A DNA stretch of 64,000 nt from Minicystis rosea (GTDB lineage Bacteria; Myxococcota_A; Polyangia; Polyangiales; Polyangiaceae): contig CP016211.1 of NCBI GenBank assembly GCA_001931535.1, positions 13,903,501 to 13,967,500 on the forward strand. The letters are read 5' to 3'. The translations under genes and the position numbers were made by a program. Under the pieces are notes generated by a model that did no database searches, was not told the origin of the DNA, and worked only from the letters and a program-made list of their open reading frames with translations. This document shows, one piece after another, positions 27,263-35,919 of this stretch. Position 1 is the first letter of the stretch. Each line of letters opens with the position of its first letter.

Positions 27263-27447
27263 GCGCTCTCCATTACCACGATCGTCCCGCGGCGCGCGCC
27301 CCGCACGGAGGAGCGCGCGACGAGATGCGCTTTCGGCCCGCGCCGCCGTCCCGCGCGGAGGCCGGGGCCGGCGCCGGCGCGGGGAGGCACGTTGATCGGG
27401 AGGATCTCCGCTTCTATCGTCCCGGGACCCTTCACGGGGAGCTTCGC

Positions 27448-28005
27448 ATGAAGAGAGCGCCTTGGATGATCGGATCGATCGCGTGGCTCACCTCGGCCGC
27501 GTGCGGCGGTGGGAGCAACGGCACCTCGGGCAGCGGAGGCGCGATGCCGACGTCGTCGAGCACGTCGTCGGCGACGGGAGGGACGGGCCTCACGGGCAGC
27601 GACGGCGGGCCGGTGTTCACGGTCTGCAATCCCTTCACGGGGGCGCCGTGTGATCTCGCGGGCGGGCAGACCTGCGATTGGGATGGGGCGAGCTTCTCGT
27701 GCTTCGACCCGCCCAACGTCGCCAAGCTCTGCCAAGACTGCGGGCCGGGCGCCTACTGCGTGCCGGGGATGACGTGCCTCGAGTCGAAGAAGTGCACGCC
27801 TTTCTGCTGCGACGACGGCGACTGCGGGACGGGCGCCGTCTGCAACAAGGTGCTCATCGGCGATGGGCACGTCGGCGTGTGCACGGCGACGCCGAGCGGA
27901 ACGGGCGGCGGCGACGGCGGCATCATGCTCGCGCAGCCGGCGTGCGCCGCGCCGGCGACGCCGCCTTCGGCGGGGGCGTGTTACATGCCGCCCGCGGGCC
28001 CGTGA
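27448..28005 (+). CDS. Cys-rich lipoprotein with Gly/Ser linker
   Basis: 185 residues. Signal peptide MKRAPWMIGSIAWLTSAAC with the lipobox Cys19, then a Gly/Ser/Thr linker of about 30 residues, then a Cys-rich domain of about 100 residues with 16 or so Cys in patterns such as CDLAGGQTCDWDGASFSC and CTPFCCDDGDCGTGAVC. The last 30 residues are Ala/Pro-rich. This is the standard layout of myxobacterial surface lipoproteins with a disulfide-locked head. GGGGAG before the ATG supports the start. Confidence 0.8.
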   Translation: MKRAPWMIGSIAWLTSAACGGGSNGTSGSGGAMPTSSSTSSATGGTGLTGSDGGPVFTVCNPFTGAPCDLAGGQTCDWDGASFSCFDPPNVAKLCQDCGPGAYCVPGMTCLESKKCTPFCCDDGDCGTGAVCNKVLIGDGHVGVCTATPSGTGGGDGGIMLAQPACAAPATPPSAGACYMPPAGP

Positions 28006-28038
28006 GCGACCGCGCTGCCAGGCGCGGTGCTTCGTCGA

Positions 28039-28656
28039 TCAAGCGCCGGCCGCGTGTGCCTCCCGCGCGGCGCGGCGGAGCCGGGTCCCGAGGAAGAGCA
28101 GCGGGCCTCCGACGACGACGAGCAGGCCGAAGGTGACGAGGCCGATCACCGAGCCGACGAGGGCCGTGACGATGAAGAGCGCGAGGTCGGCGAGGGTCGG
28201 CTCGGCCGCGCAATCGGTGCCGAGCTCGGCGCTGATCGCGCCGACGGTGCGATCGAGGAGCGCGTCGAGATCACGGCCGTAGAGGGTGTGCGTGCGGCGG
28301 CCGCGGACGAAGGCGCGGAACGTGCGCCGCGGGATGACGAGCGCGCCGGCGGCGACGCTGCCGAAGTTGAGCTGCCAGGCCACCCAGAAATCCTTGCAGC
28401 CGGCGCCGAGCTCCCAAGCGCCGATCTCGAACTCGCCGAGCGTGTCGGTGGCGTAGCCCGTCACGAGGTGATGGAGGTCGTGGAAGCGGACCGCGCGCAC
28501 GCGCCCAGCGGTGTTGGGGAAGGGCATGGGGATCGGCCCGAGCTTGAAGTCGACCCAAGGCGACGCGTAACCGCCGTCCGGCCCGAAGCCGTTGTCCTCG
28601 AAGTAACGGTCGCGCGCGGCACGCATGGTGAGCGAAGGATCGTAGGCCTTGGTCAT
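28039..28656 (-). CDS. COQ4-like protein with C-terminal membrane segment
   Basis: 205 residues from the ATG at 28656. The centre reads FHDLHHLVTGYATDTLGEFE, which fits the COQ4 metal motif HD-x2-H-x11-E exactly (His, Asp, His, then Glu 12 residues on). Upstream, the N-terminal region with FKLGPIPMPFPN and a following GAWELG also suits the family. The last 45 residues are strongly hydrophobic (ALFIVTALVGSVIGLVTFGL) and end in a basic tail, giving one or two membrane helices that eukaryotic COQ4 lacks. COQ4 acts on the quinone ring in ubiquinone synthesis; here the substrate is unknown. Divergent from a TetR gene with shared operator-like palindromes. Confidence 0.78.
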   Translation of the reverse strand: MTKAYDPSLTMRAARDRYFEDNGFGPDGGYASPWVDFKLGPIPMPFPNTAGRVRAVRFHDLHHLVTGYATDTLGEFEIGAWELGAGCKDFWVAWQLNFGSVAAGALVIPRRTFRAFVRGRRTHTLYGRDLDALLDRTVGAISAELGTDCAAEPTLADLALFIVTALVGSVIGLVTFGLLVVVGGPLLFLGTRLRRAAREAHAAGA

Positions 28657-28676
28657 GTGCGGTCTTCCCTGGTTTG

Positions 28677-28688
28677 TGACCACGGTCA
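28677..28688. promoter_or_regulatory. candidate TetR operator, copy 1
   Basis: TGACCACGGTCA, half-sites TGACC and GGTCA two bases apart, lies between the divergent COQ4-like and TetR genes. The same palindrome recurs at 28759. More TGACC/GGTCA half-sites occur in the gap (around 28700-28735). Confidence 0.55.
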
Positions 28689-28757
28689 GTTATGAGCATG
28701 GTCATTCCAAGGTCAAGGGGCGTTGACCCAAAAGCCTAGGCTCTGCATGCTGCGCGC

Positions 28758-29447
28758 ATGACCAAGGTCATTCCTCCCCGGGCGGCGGGGGCCCGAAAGG
28801 TGGCCAAGAAGCGGAAGCCCGAAGCGTCGGAGGGCGCCGCCACGGGGAGCCGGCGCGAGCAGCAGAAGCTCGACAAGCGCGAGCGCATCCGCGCGGCGGC
28901 GTGGGAGCTGTTCACGACGGTGGGCTTCGACGAGACCACGACCAAGGCGGTGGCGGCGCGCGCGGACGTGGCCGCAGGGACGCTGTTCCTCTACGCGCGC
29001 GACAAGGTGGATCTCTTGTGCCTGGTGATGCACGCGCGGCTCGCCGAGGTCACGGAGCAACGCTTCGCGACGCTGCCGCGGACGGCGCCCTTGCTCGATC
29101 AGCTGCTGCACGTGTTCCGCGGGCCGTTCGCGATGTACGCCGAGCACCCGCAGCTCTCGGCGGCGTTCGTGCGGTATTTCCCGGGCGCCGACGGGCCCAA
29201 TGGGCAGGAGGTCGGGGCGCTGACGTTCGCCTTCCTCCACCGGCTCGGGCAGTTGGTGCAGGGCGCGCAGGGCCGCGGCGAGGTGGCCGCGGACGTCGAG
29301 CCCGTGACCGCCGCGGGCAACTTCTTCTGGCTCTACTACGGCGCGTTGATGTCGTGGATCAGCGGCTACGCGTCGAACGAGACGGCGCTCGAGCCGGGGC
29401 TGCGCAACGCGCTCGCGCTCCAGATCCGCGGGCTCGCGCCGCGGTAG
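28758..29447 (+). CDS. TetR family transcriptional regulator
   Basis: 229 residues. A basic, probably disordered N-terminus of about 40 residues precedes the helix-turn-helix (RERIRAAAWELFTTVGFDET followed by TTKAVAARADVAAGTLFLYA), the TetR_N signature. The C-terminal domain has a hydrophobic pocket-like pattern (FFWLYYGALMSWISGY), consistent with lipophilic ligand binding. The start codon lies directly before an operator-like palindrome (28759-28770), so the protein may repress its own translation start region and the divergent COQ4-like gene. Confidence 0.93.
   Translation: MTKVIPPRAAGARKVAKKRKPEASEGAATGSRREQQKLDKRERIRAAAWELFTTVGFDETTTKAVAARADVAAGTLFLYARDKVDLLCLVMHARLAEVTEQRFATLPRTAPLLDQLLHVFRGPFAMYAEHPQLSAAFVRYFPGADGPNGQEVGALTFAFLHRLGQLVQGAQGRGEVAADVEPVTAAGNFFWLYYGALMSWISGYASNETALEPGLRNALALQIRGLAPR
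28759..28770. promoter_or_regulatory. candidate TetR operator, copy 2
   Basis: TGACCAAGGTCA overlaps the start codon of the TetR gene. It shares both half-sites and the spacing with copy 1, which is 82 bases upstream. Binding here would block transcription of the regulator itself. Confidence 0.45.
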
Positions 29448-29590
29448 CTTGATGGTGGCGGGCCGATGGTTCGCATGAGCTTCGCGCGCCGCGGGACGGG
29501 GAACGTCGCGGCGCGCGGAGGGCGTGAGGGGTGAAGGAGAGCGCTTCGCCCGCGCGTCGCGGTGCGGGCGAAGAGGAACGAGGCGAGGCG

Positions 29591-31327
29591 TCAGCGGGCG
29601 CGGGCCAGCGCGCGCATCTTGAGCGCGACGGGCACCGCCGGCTTGAAGAGCTCGGCCGAGGGCTCGACGATGGCGCCGTTGAAGCCGCCGACCGCGAGGA
29701 CGAAGCCGTCCTCGAGGAGCGTGCCGGTGTGGAAGTAGCGCTGGTCGGTCATGTACGCGCTGAGGCCGAAGGTGTTGGTGATGGGATCGAAGATCTCCGT
29801 GCTAGAGACGTAGCTGACGTTCGTCCTGCCACCGGAGACGAGCACGCGGCCATCGTCGAGGACGGTGGCGTCGGGGAGGTAACGCGGCACCTGCATCGAG
29901 GGCATGAGGATCCAGGAGTTGCTCGGCGGATCGTAGATCTCGGCGCTCGCGAGGGAGGAATCGAAGCCGTCGCGACCGCCGACGATGAGGACGCGATCGT
30001 CGCCGAGGACCACGGCGCGATGGCCGCGGCGCGCGACGTTGAGCGCGCCGGTCGGAGACCACGCGTTGGTGAGCGGGTTGAAGATCTCGGCGCTCGACAG
30101 CGTGCCGGTGTCGTTCTGGCCGCCGGCGATGACGATGCGTCCGTCGGAGAGCGCCGTGGCCGTGTGCAGCCAGCGCGCTTCCACGAGATCGCCGGCGGGG
30201 GACCAACTGTTCGTCCCGGGATCGAAGCGCTCGCTGGTCTTCAGGTAGACCCCGTAGTCGCGGACGCCGCCGGAGATCACGAGGCCACCGCCGGTGGTCG
30301 CGGCCGTCGCCGAGGCGTAGCGCGGCGTGCCGAGCGACGGGCCGCCGATGAAGCTGTTGCTCGGCGGATCGTAGATCTCGGTCGAGGCGAGGTAGCCGGT
30401 CTCGGTGAGGCCGCCGATGATGAGCAGGCGATCGCCGCCGATGGCGGCGATGTTGGGATAGTGGCGCGCGAAGAGCGGCGCGCCGGTGGGCGACCAGAGC
30501 TTGGTGGCGGGCTCGTAGATCTCGGAGGTGCCGACGAAGCCGCTCGCGTTGTAGCCGCCGGTGACGAGGACCTTGCCGCTGCCGACGCGCGCGGCGGCGT
30601 GCGCATAGCGCGGGGTCGAGAGGCTGCCCGTCGGCGTCCACTTGGGGTCGACGAGCACGCGGGCGCCGCCGGCGTCGACGGAGAGATCGATGCGATCGCC
30701 GCGCGCGTCGATGCGCACGGGCACGGGCGCGCCGCCGCTCGCGAAGGCGGCCGGCGCGCTCACCTCGAAGCGAACGTCTCCGTCCTCGTCGACGAGCTCG
30801 ATGACGGCACCGCGCTGCCGCGGCGTGAGGCCCTCGATGCGCCAGCTCGCGGCCGTGCGATCGGCGAAGGCGATGCCCTCGTCGAGGTGGAGCCACTCCT
30901 CGAAGCCCGTGGCGTCGGCGGACCAGAACGACGCGCCGTGCGCGCTCGGGTAGGCGAGCGTTCCATCGTCGAGCTCGGCGTCGCCGGTGAGATCACGCTC
31001 GTGCACGTCGACGGTGATGCCGTCGGGCAGCTCGAAGCGCACCGCCGCTTCTCCGCGGGTGGGCCAGAGGACATCGAAGCCGCGCCGTGGGAGGCCGGGC
31101 GCGAGCTCCGGGATGTCCACCCGGGCGGCATCGATGAGACGGAAGCCGCGATCGGCGACGGCGATCGGCGTGCGATCCGCGAGGACCGCCGCCGACTGCG
31201 CGGGAAACGATGCTTCCAGCGTGTCCTTGGGGGTGGGCGCGGCCTCCGGCGCGCAGCCGAGCACGCCCGTGAGCGGGAGCAGGATGGACGAGATCATGAG
31301 ATGTCGCCGGCAGCGCATCGTCATCAT
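29591..31327 (-). CDS. kelch-repeat lipoprotein
   Basis: 578 residues from the ATG at 31327, with GGAGGAACCC before it. Signal peptide with lipobox VLGC (Cys25). The first 200 residues form a beta-rich domain (ARVDIPELAPGLPRRGFDVL). From about residue 230 to the end there are six or seven kelch repeats, each with a pair of Gly and a Y/F-D/N-P segment (VLVTGGYNASGF, LLIIGGLTETGYL, VIAGGQNDTG, VLIVGGRDGFD, VLVSGGRTNVS, VLAVGGFNGA). That would close one beta-propeller. Such proteins are frequent on the myxobacterial surface and probably bind polysaccharide or protein. The gene is flanked by shadow ORFs only. Confidence 0.88.
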   Translation of the reverse strand: MMTMRCRRHLMISSILLPLTGVLGCAPEAAPTPKDTLEASFPAQSAAVLADRTPIAVADRGFRLIDAARVDIPELAPGLPRRGFDVLWPTRGEAAVRFELPDGITVDVHERDLTGDAELDDGTLAYPSAHGASFWSADATGFEEWLHLDEGIAFADRTAASWRIEGLTPRQRGAVIELVDEDGDVRFEVSAPAAFASGGAPVPVRIDARGDRIDLSVDAGGARVLVDPKWTPTGSLSTPRYAHAAARVGSGKVLVTGGYNASGFVGTSEIYEPATKLWSPTGAPLFARHYPNIAAIGGDRLLIIGGLTETGYLASTEIYDPPSNSFIGGPSLGTPRYASATAATTGGGLVISGGVRDYGVYLKTSERFDPGTNSWSPAGDLVEARWLHTATALSDGRIVIAGGQNDTGTLSSAEIFNPLTNAWSPTGALNVARRGHRAVVLGDDRVLIVGGRDGFDSSLASAEIYDPPSNSWILMPSMQVPRYLPDATVLDDGRVLVSGGRTNVSYVSSTEIFDPITNTFGLSAYMTDQRYFHTGTLLEDGFVLAVGGFNGAIVEPSAELFKPAVPVALKMRALARAR

Positions 31328-31546
31328 GGGTTCCTCCAGGCCCGCTTCGTTGAAGAGGTGAAGCCGATCATTCACGCCGGCAGGCACGATGCGGTGCGCG
31401 CGCATGCCGAGGCTCGTTCATGAGGTCTTGCCTCACGCTTCCGGAAGCGATGTTCGCGAGGTCCGAGGCTGCGAAATGGGCTTGTCGGCGCGGGTGGAAC
31501 GAGGGGTGGTGGGGCTCCGCCGATGGGCGAGTCACCCTCGTATGAA

Positions 31547-32503
31547 TCACACGAGCCGACAGCGGGGCTCGCGTCCGGCGAGCACCGCGAGGACCGCGTC
31601 GGCGCAGATGCGGGCCATGGCTTCGCGGGTCGGGCGATCGGCGCTGCCGAGATGCGGCGTGAGGACGACGTTGGGCAGCTCGAGGAGGATGGGCGCGACG
31701 CGCGGCTCGCCCACGAAGACGTCGAGCCCGGCCGCGGCGACGTGCCCGGTGCGAAGGGCGTCGGCGAGCGCGACCTCGTCGATGCAGGCGCCGCGCGCGG
31801 TGTTGACGACGACGGCGCCGGGCTTCAGGCGCGCGATGCGATCGCGCGAGAGGAGGTTCCGCGTGGTGTCGTCGAGGCGGCACGTGAGGACGACGATGTC
31901 GCTCGATGCGAGGAGCTCGTCGAGCGAGACGTGCCGGGCGGAGAGGGCGCGCTCGTCGTCATCGGCGGCGCGTCGCGGTTGGGCGTAGAGGACGCGCATG
32001 GAGAAGCCGCGGGCCCGCGCCGCCACGGCGCGGCCGATGCGACCGAGCCCGATGATGCCCAGCGCGGCCCCGGTGACGCGGGCGCCGATCCACTCGGTCG
32101 GGGCCCAGCCGCGCCAATGGCCCGCGCGCACGGCGCGGTCGCCTTCGGTGATGCGACGGCAGGCATCGAGCATGAGCGCGAGGGTCGCGTCGGCGGTGGC
32201 CTCGGTGAGTACATCGGGCGTGTTGGTAACGGCGACGCCGCGGCGGCGGCACGCCTCCAGATCGATGTTGTCCACGCCCACGCCGCAGTTGGCGACGACG
32301 CGGAGGCGCGGTGCTGCGGCGAGGACGGCCTCGTCGATGCGATCGGTGACCAACGTCACGAGGGCGTCGCGATCGGCGATGCGCGCGACGATGCCTTCAC
32401 GGCCGAGGCCGATGGGATCGGCGCCGACGTCGACGTGATGCTCGGCGCGCATGAGATCGATGGCCGGCCCGGGGAGCGGCGCAGACACGAGGACGTTGCC
32501 CAT
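31547..32503 (-). CDS. D-2-hydroxyacid dehydrogenase family protein
   Basis: 318 residues. The NAD-binding motif is GIIGLGRIGRAVAARARGFS near residue 150 (GxGxxG). The catalytic Arg is in VVNTARGACIDEVALADAL, the Glu in GLDVFVGEP, and the His in TPHLGSAD. The N-terminal catalytic half has NCGVGVDNIDLEACRRRGVA, typical of glyoxylate/hydroxypyruvate reductases. It should reduce a 2-oxoacid with NAD(P)H; the exact substrate is unknown. Cytoplasmic. The ATG lies about 20 bases from a gene-poor gap, apparently a single-gene unit. Confidence 0.92.
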   Translation of the reverse strand: MGNVLVSAPLPGPAIDLMRAEHHVDVGADPIGLGREGIVARIADRDALVTLVTDRIDEAVLAAAPRLRVVANCGVGVDNIDLEACRRRGVAVTNTPDVLTEATADATLALMLDACRRITEGDRAVRAGHWRGWAPTEWIGARVTGAALGIIGLGRIGRAVAARARGFSMRVLYAQPRRAADDDERALSARHVSLDELLASSDIVVLTCRLDDTTRNLLSRDRIARLKPGAVVVNTARGACIDEVALADALRTGHVAAAGLDVFVGEPRVAPILLELPNVVLTPHLGSADRPTREAMARICADAVLAVLAGREPRCRLV

Positions 32504-32608
32504 GCGCCGACGATAGCGCGGGCGGCGGCGAGATCGACGAGGCGAGGATCGCGGGGAGGCGAGGCGAGCGAGCGACGGCGATTCGCGGAGGCCGTCGTCA
32601 GGCGCGAA

Positions 32609-32911
32609 TCAGAGGCAGAGGAGCTCGTCGCCGGCGCAGGCGTCGCAGCAGCCTTCGCCGCCTTCGGAGGTGCAGTCGCACGGGTTCACTTGCACGACCT
32701 GGCAGGTCTTGCCGTTGCCGCAGGCTTCGCCGACCTTGGTGCAGGCGACGTAGCAGCCGGCGACGGCGAGATCGTGCGTGCCGTCGCCGCAGCCCGGCGG
32801 CTCGGCGAAGACTTCGCCGTCGCCTTTGCAGCGATCGTCGCCCGAGCCGCAGCCCGGCGCGAGCAGGGGGCTCCCGAGGAGGAGCAACACGACGGCGAGC
32901 CAGTGCTTCAT
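32609..32911 (-). CDS. small Cys-rich lipoprotein
   Basis: 100 residues. Signal peptide MKHWLAVVLLLLGSPLLAPGC, lipobox PGC. The mature part has about 15 Cys in 75 residues (CGDGTHDLAVAGCYVACTKV, CQVVQVNPCDCTSEGGEGCC), so it must be a disulfide-knotted extracytoplasmic domain. Its ATG overlaps the stop of the FHA-ABC gene as ATGA, which ties it to that exporter as a likely partner or cargo. Confidence 0.82.
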   Translation of the reverse strand: MKHWLAVVLLLLGSPLLAPGCGSGDDRCKGDGEVFAEPPGCGDGTHDLAVAGCYVACTKVGEACGNGKTCQVVQVNPCDCTSEGGEGCCDACAGDELLCL

Positions 32912-35652
32912 ACCGAGTCTCTCCGCTTGAGGATGATCATGACGCTTGCCATGCACGCGAGCGTCATGAGCGTGAGCACGCCGAGGGCGACCACCGGCTC
33001 GTTGTAGGTCGAGAAGCCGAGCGCGCCCGATCCCTGCGTGGTGTTGCGCATCTCTTCGAGCGCGCAGTTGAACTTGCTGTCGACGATGCCCGCGCCGGTG
33101 GTGACGCAGGCCTTGATCTTCCACGAGTTGACGAGCTCGGTGCGCTCGGCGGCGAGGAGGCCTTCGAAGGACCAGCGCGAAGGCATGAGGGCCATGACGA
33201 ACTCGAGCCAGCCCTTGTTGGTCATCGGCACCATGCGGCCGCCGAGCACGACCTGGGGGATGAGCGCGATGGGCGTGAGCGCCATGGCCGCTTCGGACGA
33301 GGTGACCACCGTCGAGAGGAGGAGGCCGATGGAGGCCGCGCACGTGGCCGTCACCACCATGAAGGTGAGCATGGTGAAGAACGAGAGCGGGCTGTAGTCG
33401 CCGAGGCCGAGCGCGCCGAAGACGATGACGAGGAGCACGGTGCACTGCACGGTGCAGAGGACCGCGAGGAGCGAGAACTTGCTCATCACGTAGTTGAAGA
33501 TGGAGAGGTTCACCATCCGCTCGCGGCGGTAGATGGCCTGCTCGCTCACGATCTCGCGGGCCGCGTTGCTGGTGCCGAACCAGAGGGCCGCGATGGCGAG
33601 GAAGAAGATGGCGCCGCCGAAGTCGGCGACCTTGGTGAAGCGCGACATGTCCTGCACGCAGGCGGGCACGAGCTGCGCGCCCTTCTTCATCGCGGCGCCC
33701 TCGACGCTCTGCACGAACTGCTGGCACCACATGTTCGGCATCTTCGCTGGGTCGAAGAAGACCAGCGCGAGGAGGATGCCGATGATGGGCGCCTGGAGCA
33801 GGAGGATGGCCGTGCCGGCGCGGTCGCGTCGCTTCACGATCGCGTAGCGCTGGAAGAGCAGCCAGAACTGGCGGAGCAGCGGCACCTTCGCGCGTGATGG
33901 CGCGCGGCTCGCGCTGGGCGTGCCGGGCTGGCGCGCGCCCGAGTACATCTTGCGGTAGGTGAGGTTCTGCCCGTCGTAGTACTCGGCGCGCCACTGCGCG
34001 GCGGCGGCCATGCGGGCCGCGCCCTTGTTCGGGAACTGGCCGCTCGCCATGAGATCCTCCTCGCGCTTCTTGAGGAGGTCGAACATGTCGCGCGGGTTGT
34101 CGATGACGGTGCCCTGCGCCTTCACGTAGCGGCCGAAGAAGTCGTAGCTCTCCTTGCCGGTGGGCCCGTAGAACACGGGCTCGCCGCCGTAGCCCATGAT
34201 GAGCGCGAGGTTGAACTTCTCGTACTCCTCGCGCGCGGGCTGATGGATGGTGACGATGATCGTCTTGCCGTACTTCTTGGCGAGGTTCGCGAGCAGATCG
34301 ATGAGGGCCACCGTGTCGTCGGCGGCGAGGCCGCTCGTGGGCTCGTCGAGGAACATGAGCGCGGGATCGGTGACGAGCTCGAGCGCGATGTTGACGCGCT
34401 TGCGCTGACCGCCGGAGAGCACCTTGCGCTCGGGCTTGCCGATCTCGAGGTTCTTCACCGCTTCGAGGCCGAGGTCCTTGATGACCTGCTCGACGCGGCG
34501 ATCGATCTCCTCCTCGCTGTAGTCGGGCGGGAGGCGGAACTGCGCGGAGTACTTGATGGCCTCGAAGACGGTGAGCTCGGGGTGGACGATGTCGTCCTGC
34601 GGGACGTAGCCGATGCTGCCGCGGAGCGCGTCGTAGATGGCATAGAGGCTCTCGCCGTTGACGCGCACCTCGCCCGAAGTGGGCTTGAGGTAACCGTTCA
34701 GCACGGTGAGCAGCGTCGTCTTGCCCGCGCCCGAGGGGCCCATGAGCGCGATGAGATCGCCGGGGTGGGCCTTGAAGGTGACGTGGTTCAGCAGGACCTT
34801 GTTGGTCTGCTTGTTCTCGCGATCGGGGACCTGGAGGAACAGGTCGAGGGCCTCGATCTCGACGAGGTTGCCGGACCAATCGGTGCGATCGGAGTCGACC
34901 CAGGCACGGACGGTGTTGTTCTCGAGGCCGAGGTAGATGGGGTAGGGGCCGACGAAGATCTTGTCGCCCGGCTTGATCTTCACGGGCACGTTGGGCGCGA
35001 TGCGCTTGCCGCCGACGTGCGTGCCGTTGGTGCTGCCGTAGTCGACGATCTGCAGCATGCCGTCGGGCGTCGGCGAGACGCCGCAGTGACGGCCCGAGAC
35101 CTGCGGATACGGTAGGACGATCTCGACGTTGTTGGCGCGGCCGATCACCGCGACGGCGCCGGCGCTCGCGCCTCCACCATCGGCGCCGCCGAAGGCCATT
35201 TGGCCGAGCATCGTGCGGCCTTTGCCGCCGCCGGGCGCGGCCGCCGAGGGCGCGAGCTCGGGCGCCTCTTGCAGCGAAGGGATGGCCATCGTGCCGCCCA
35301 TGCGGCCCGACATGGGCGAGAGGCTCTGGCGGGCCGCCGGATATCCGCTCTGCTGCGGCGCGGCCTGCGGTGCGCCCTGCGGCGCATACGCGGCGACCTG
35401 CGGCTGCGGTGCGCCGGGCGGCGGCGGTGCGGGCGGCACGCCGGCCGGCGCCGCCGCGGCCGTGCCCCGCGCCGACACGAGCGCGCCGAGGAACATCGGC
35501 ACCTCGGTGATGGGCACGAACTGCTGGGTGCCATTGGGGCAGACGGTGTGGTCCGCGCCGACCTGGCCCGCGGAGATCCACTGCATGATGCTCTGGGTCG
35601 GAAAGGGACCCGACTGCGCGCCGTTCGGCGCCTTGAGGTACCACTCGCTCAT
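32908..35652 (-). CDS. GYF_2-FHA-ABC transporter fusion (ATPase plus ABC2 permease)
   Basis: 914 residues. Residues 1-55 (MSEWYLKAPNGAQSGPFPTQ...) are a GYF_2-type peptide-binding domain. A Pro/Ala/Gln-rich linker follows. Residues 165-243 form an FHA domain (VIGRANNVEIVLPYPQVSGR, DYGSTNGTHV), which binds phosphothreonine. Residues 265-500 are the ATPase: Walker A GPSGAGKT near 304, signature LSGGQRKR near 407, Walker B MFLDEPTSGL near 431, in the ABCG/White arrangement. From about 610 to the end are six membrane helices of the ABC2 type. The FHA and GYF domains suggest control by Ser/Thr kinases such as the one encoded nearby. Coupled to a Cys-rich lipoprotein. Confidence 0.92.
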   Translation of the reverse strand: MSEWYLKAPNGAQSGPFPTQSIMQWISAGQVGADHTVCPNGTQQFVPITEVPMFLGALVSARGTAAAAPAGVPPAPPPPGAPQPQVAAYAPQGAPQAAPQQSGYPAARQSLSPMSGRMGGTMAIPSLQEAPELAPSAAAPGGGKGRTMLGQMAFGGADGGGASAGAVAVIGRANNVEIVLPYPQVSGRHCGVSPTPDGMLQIVDYGSTNGTHVGGKRIAPNVPVKIKPGDKIFVGPYPIYLGLENNTVRAWVDSDRTDWSGNLVEIEALDLFLQVPDRENKQTNKVLLNHVTFKAHPGDLIALMGPSGAGKTTLLTVLNGYLKPTSGEVRVNGESLYAIYDALRGSIGYVPQDDIVHPELTVFEAIKYSAQFRLPPDYSEEEIDRRVEQVIKDLGLEAVKNLEIGKPERKVLSGGQRKRVNIALELVTDPALMFLDEPTSGLAADDTVALIDLLANLAKKYGKTIIVTIHQPAREEYEKFNLALIMGYGGEPVFYGPTGKESYDFFGRYVKAQGTVIDNPRDMFDLLKKREEDLMASGQFPNKGAARMAAAAQWRAEYYDGQNLTYRKMYSGARQPGTPSASRAPSRAKVPLLRQFWLLFQRYAIVKRRDRAGTAILLLQAPIIGILLALVFFDPAKMPNMWCQQFVQSVEGAAMKKGAQLVPACVQDMSRFTKVADFGGAIFFLAIAALWFGTSNAAREIVSEQAIYRRERMVNLSIFNYVMSKFSLLAVLCTVQCTVLLVIVFGALGLGDYSPLSFFTMLTFMVVTATCAASIGLLLSTVVTSSEAAMALTPIALIPQVVLGGRMVPMTNKGWLEFVMALMPSRWSFEGLLAAERTELVNSWKIKACVTTGAGIVDSKFNCALEEMRNTTQGSGALGFSTYNEPVVALGVLTLMTLACMASVMIILKRRDSV

Positions 35653-35919
35653 GTCGAGGGGGGGAGGGTATCCCGAGGACGGGGACTTTGATACGGCTCA
35701 AGAGCAGGCCGAGATCCATCGCGACGGGGCCCACGTGACGACGACACGCCCGTGGGTCGGGACACGAGAACGGCCTCCGCATCGACGCGGAGGCAGGCTC
35801 GATGGCAGCGCTTTGTTCGACGACTGCGAAGAGCCTGCAGCGTTGGTTCCGCGCGATCGAAATGCAGCGGTGTTCCGCTCGCGGCGAGGCGCGCGCGACA
35901 TCGTCGGACGGCGTAGAAC

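Noticed and set aside
29531..31423. 630-residue plus-strand ORF
   Set aside because: Shadow of the kelch lipoprotein.
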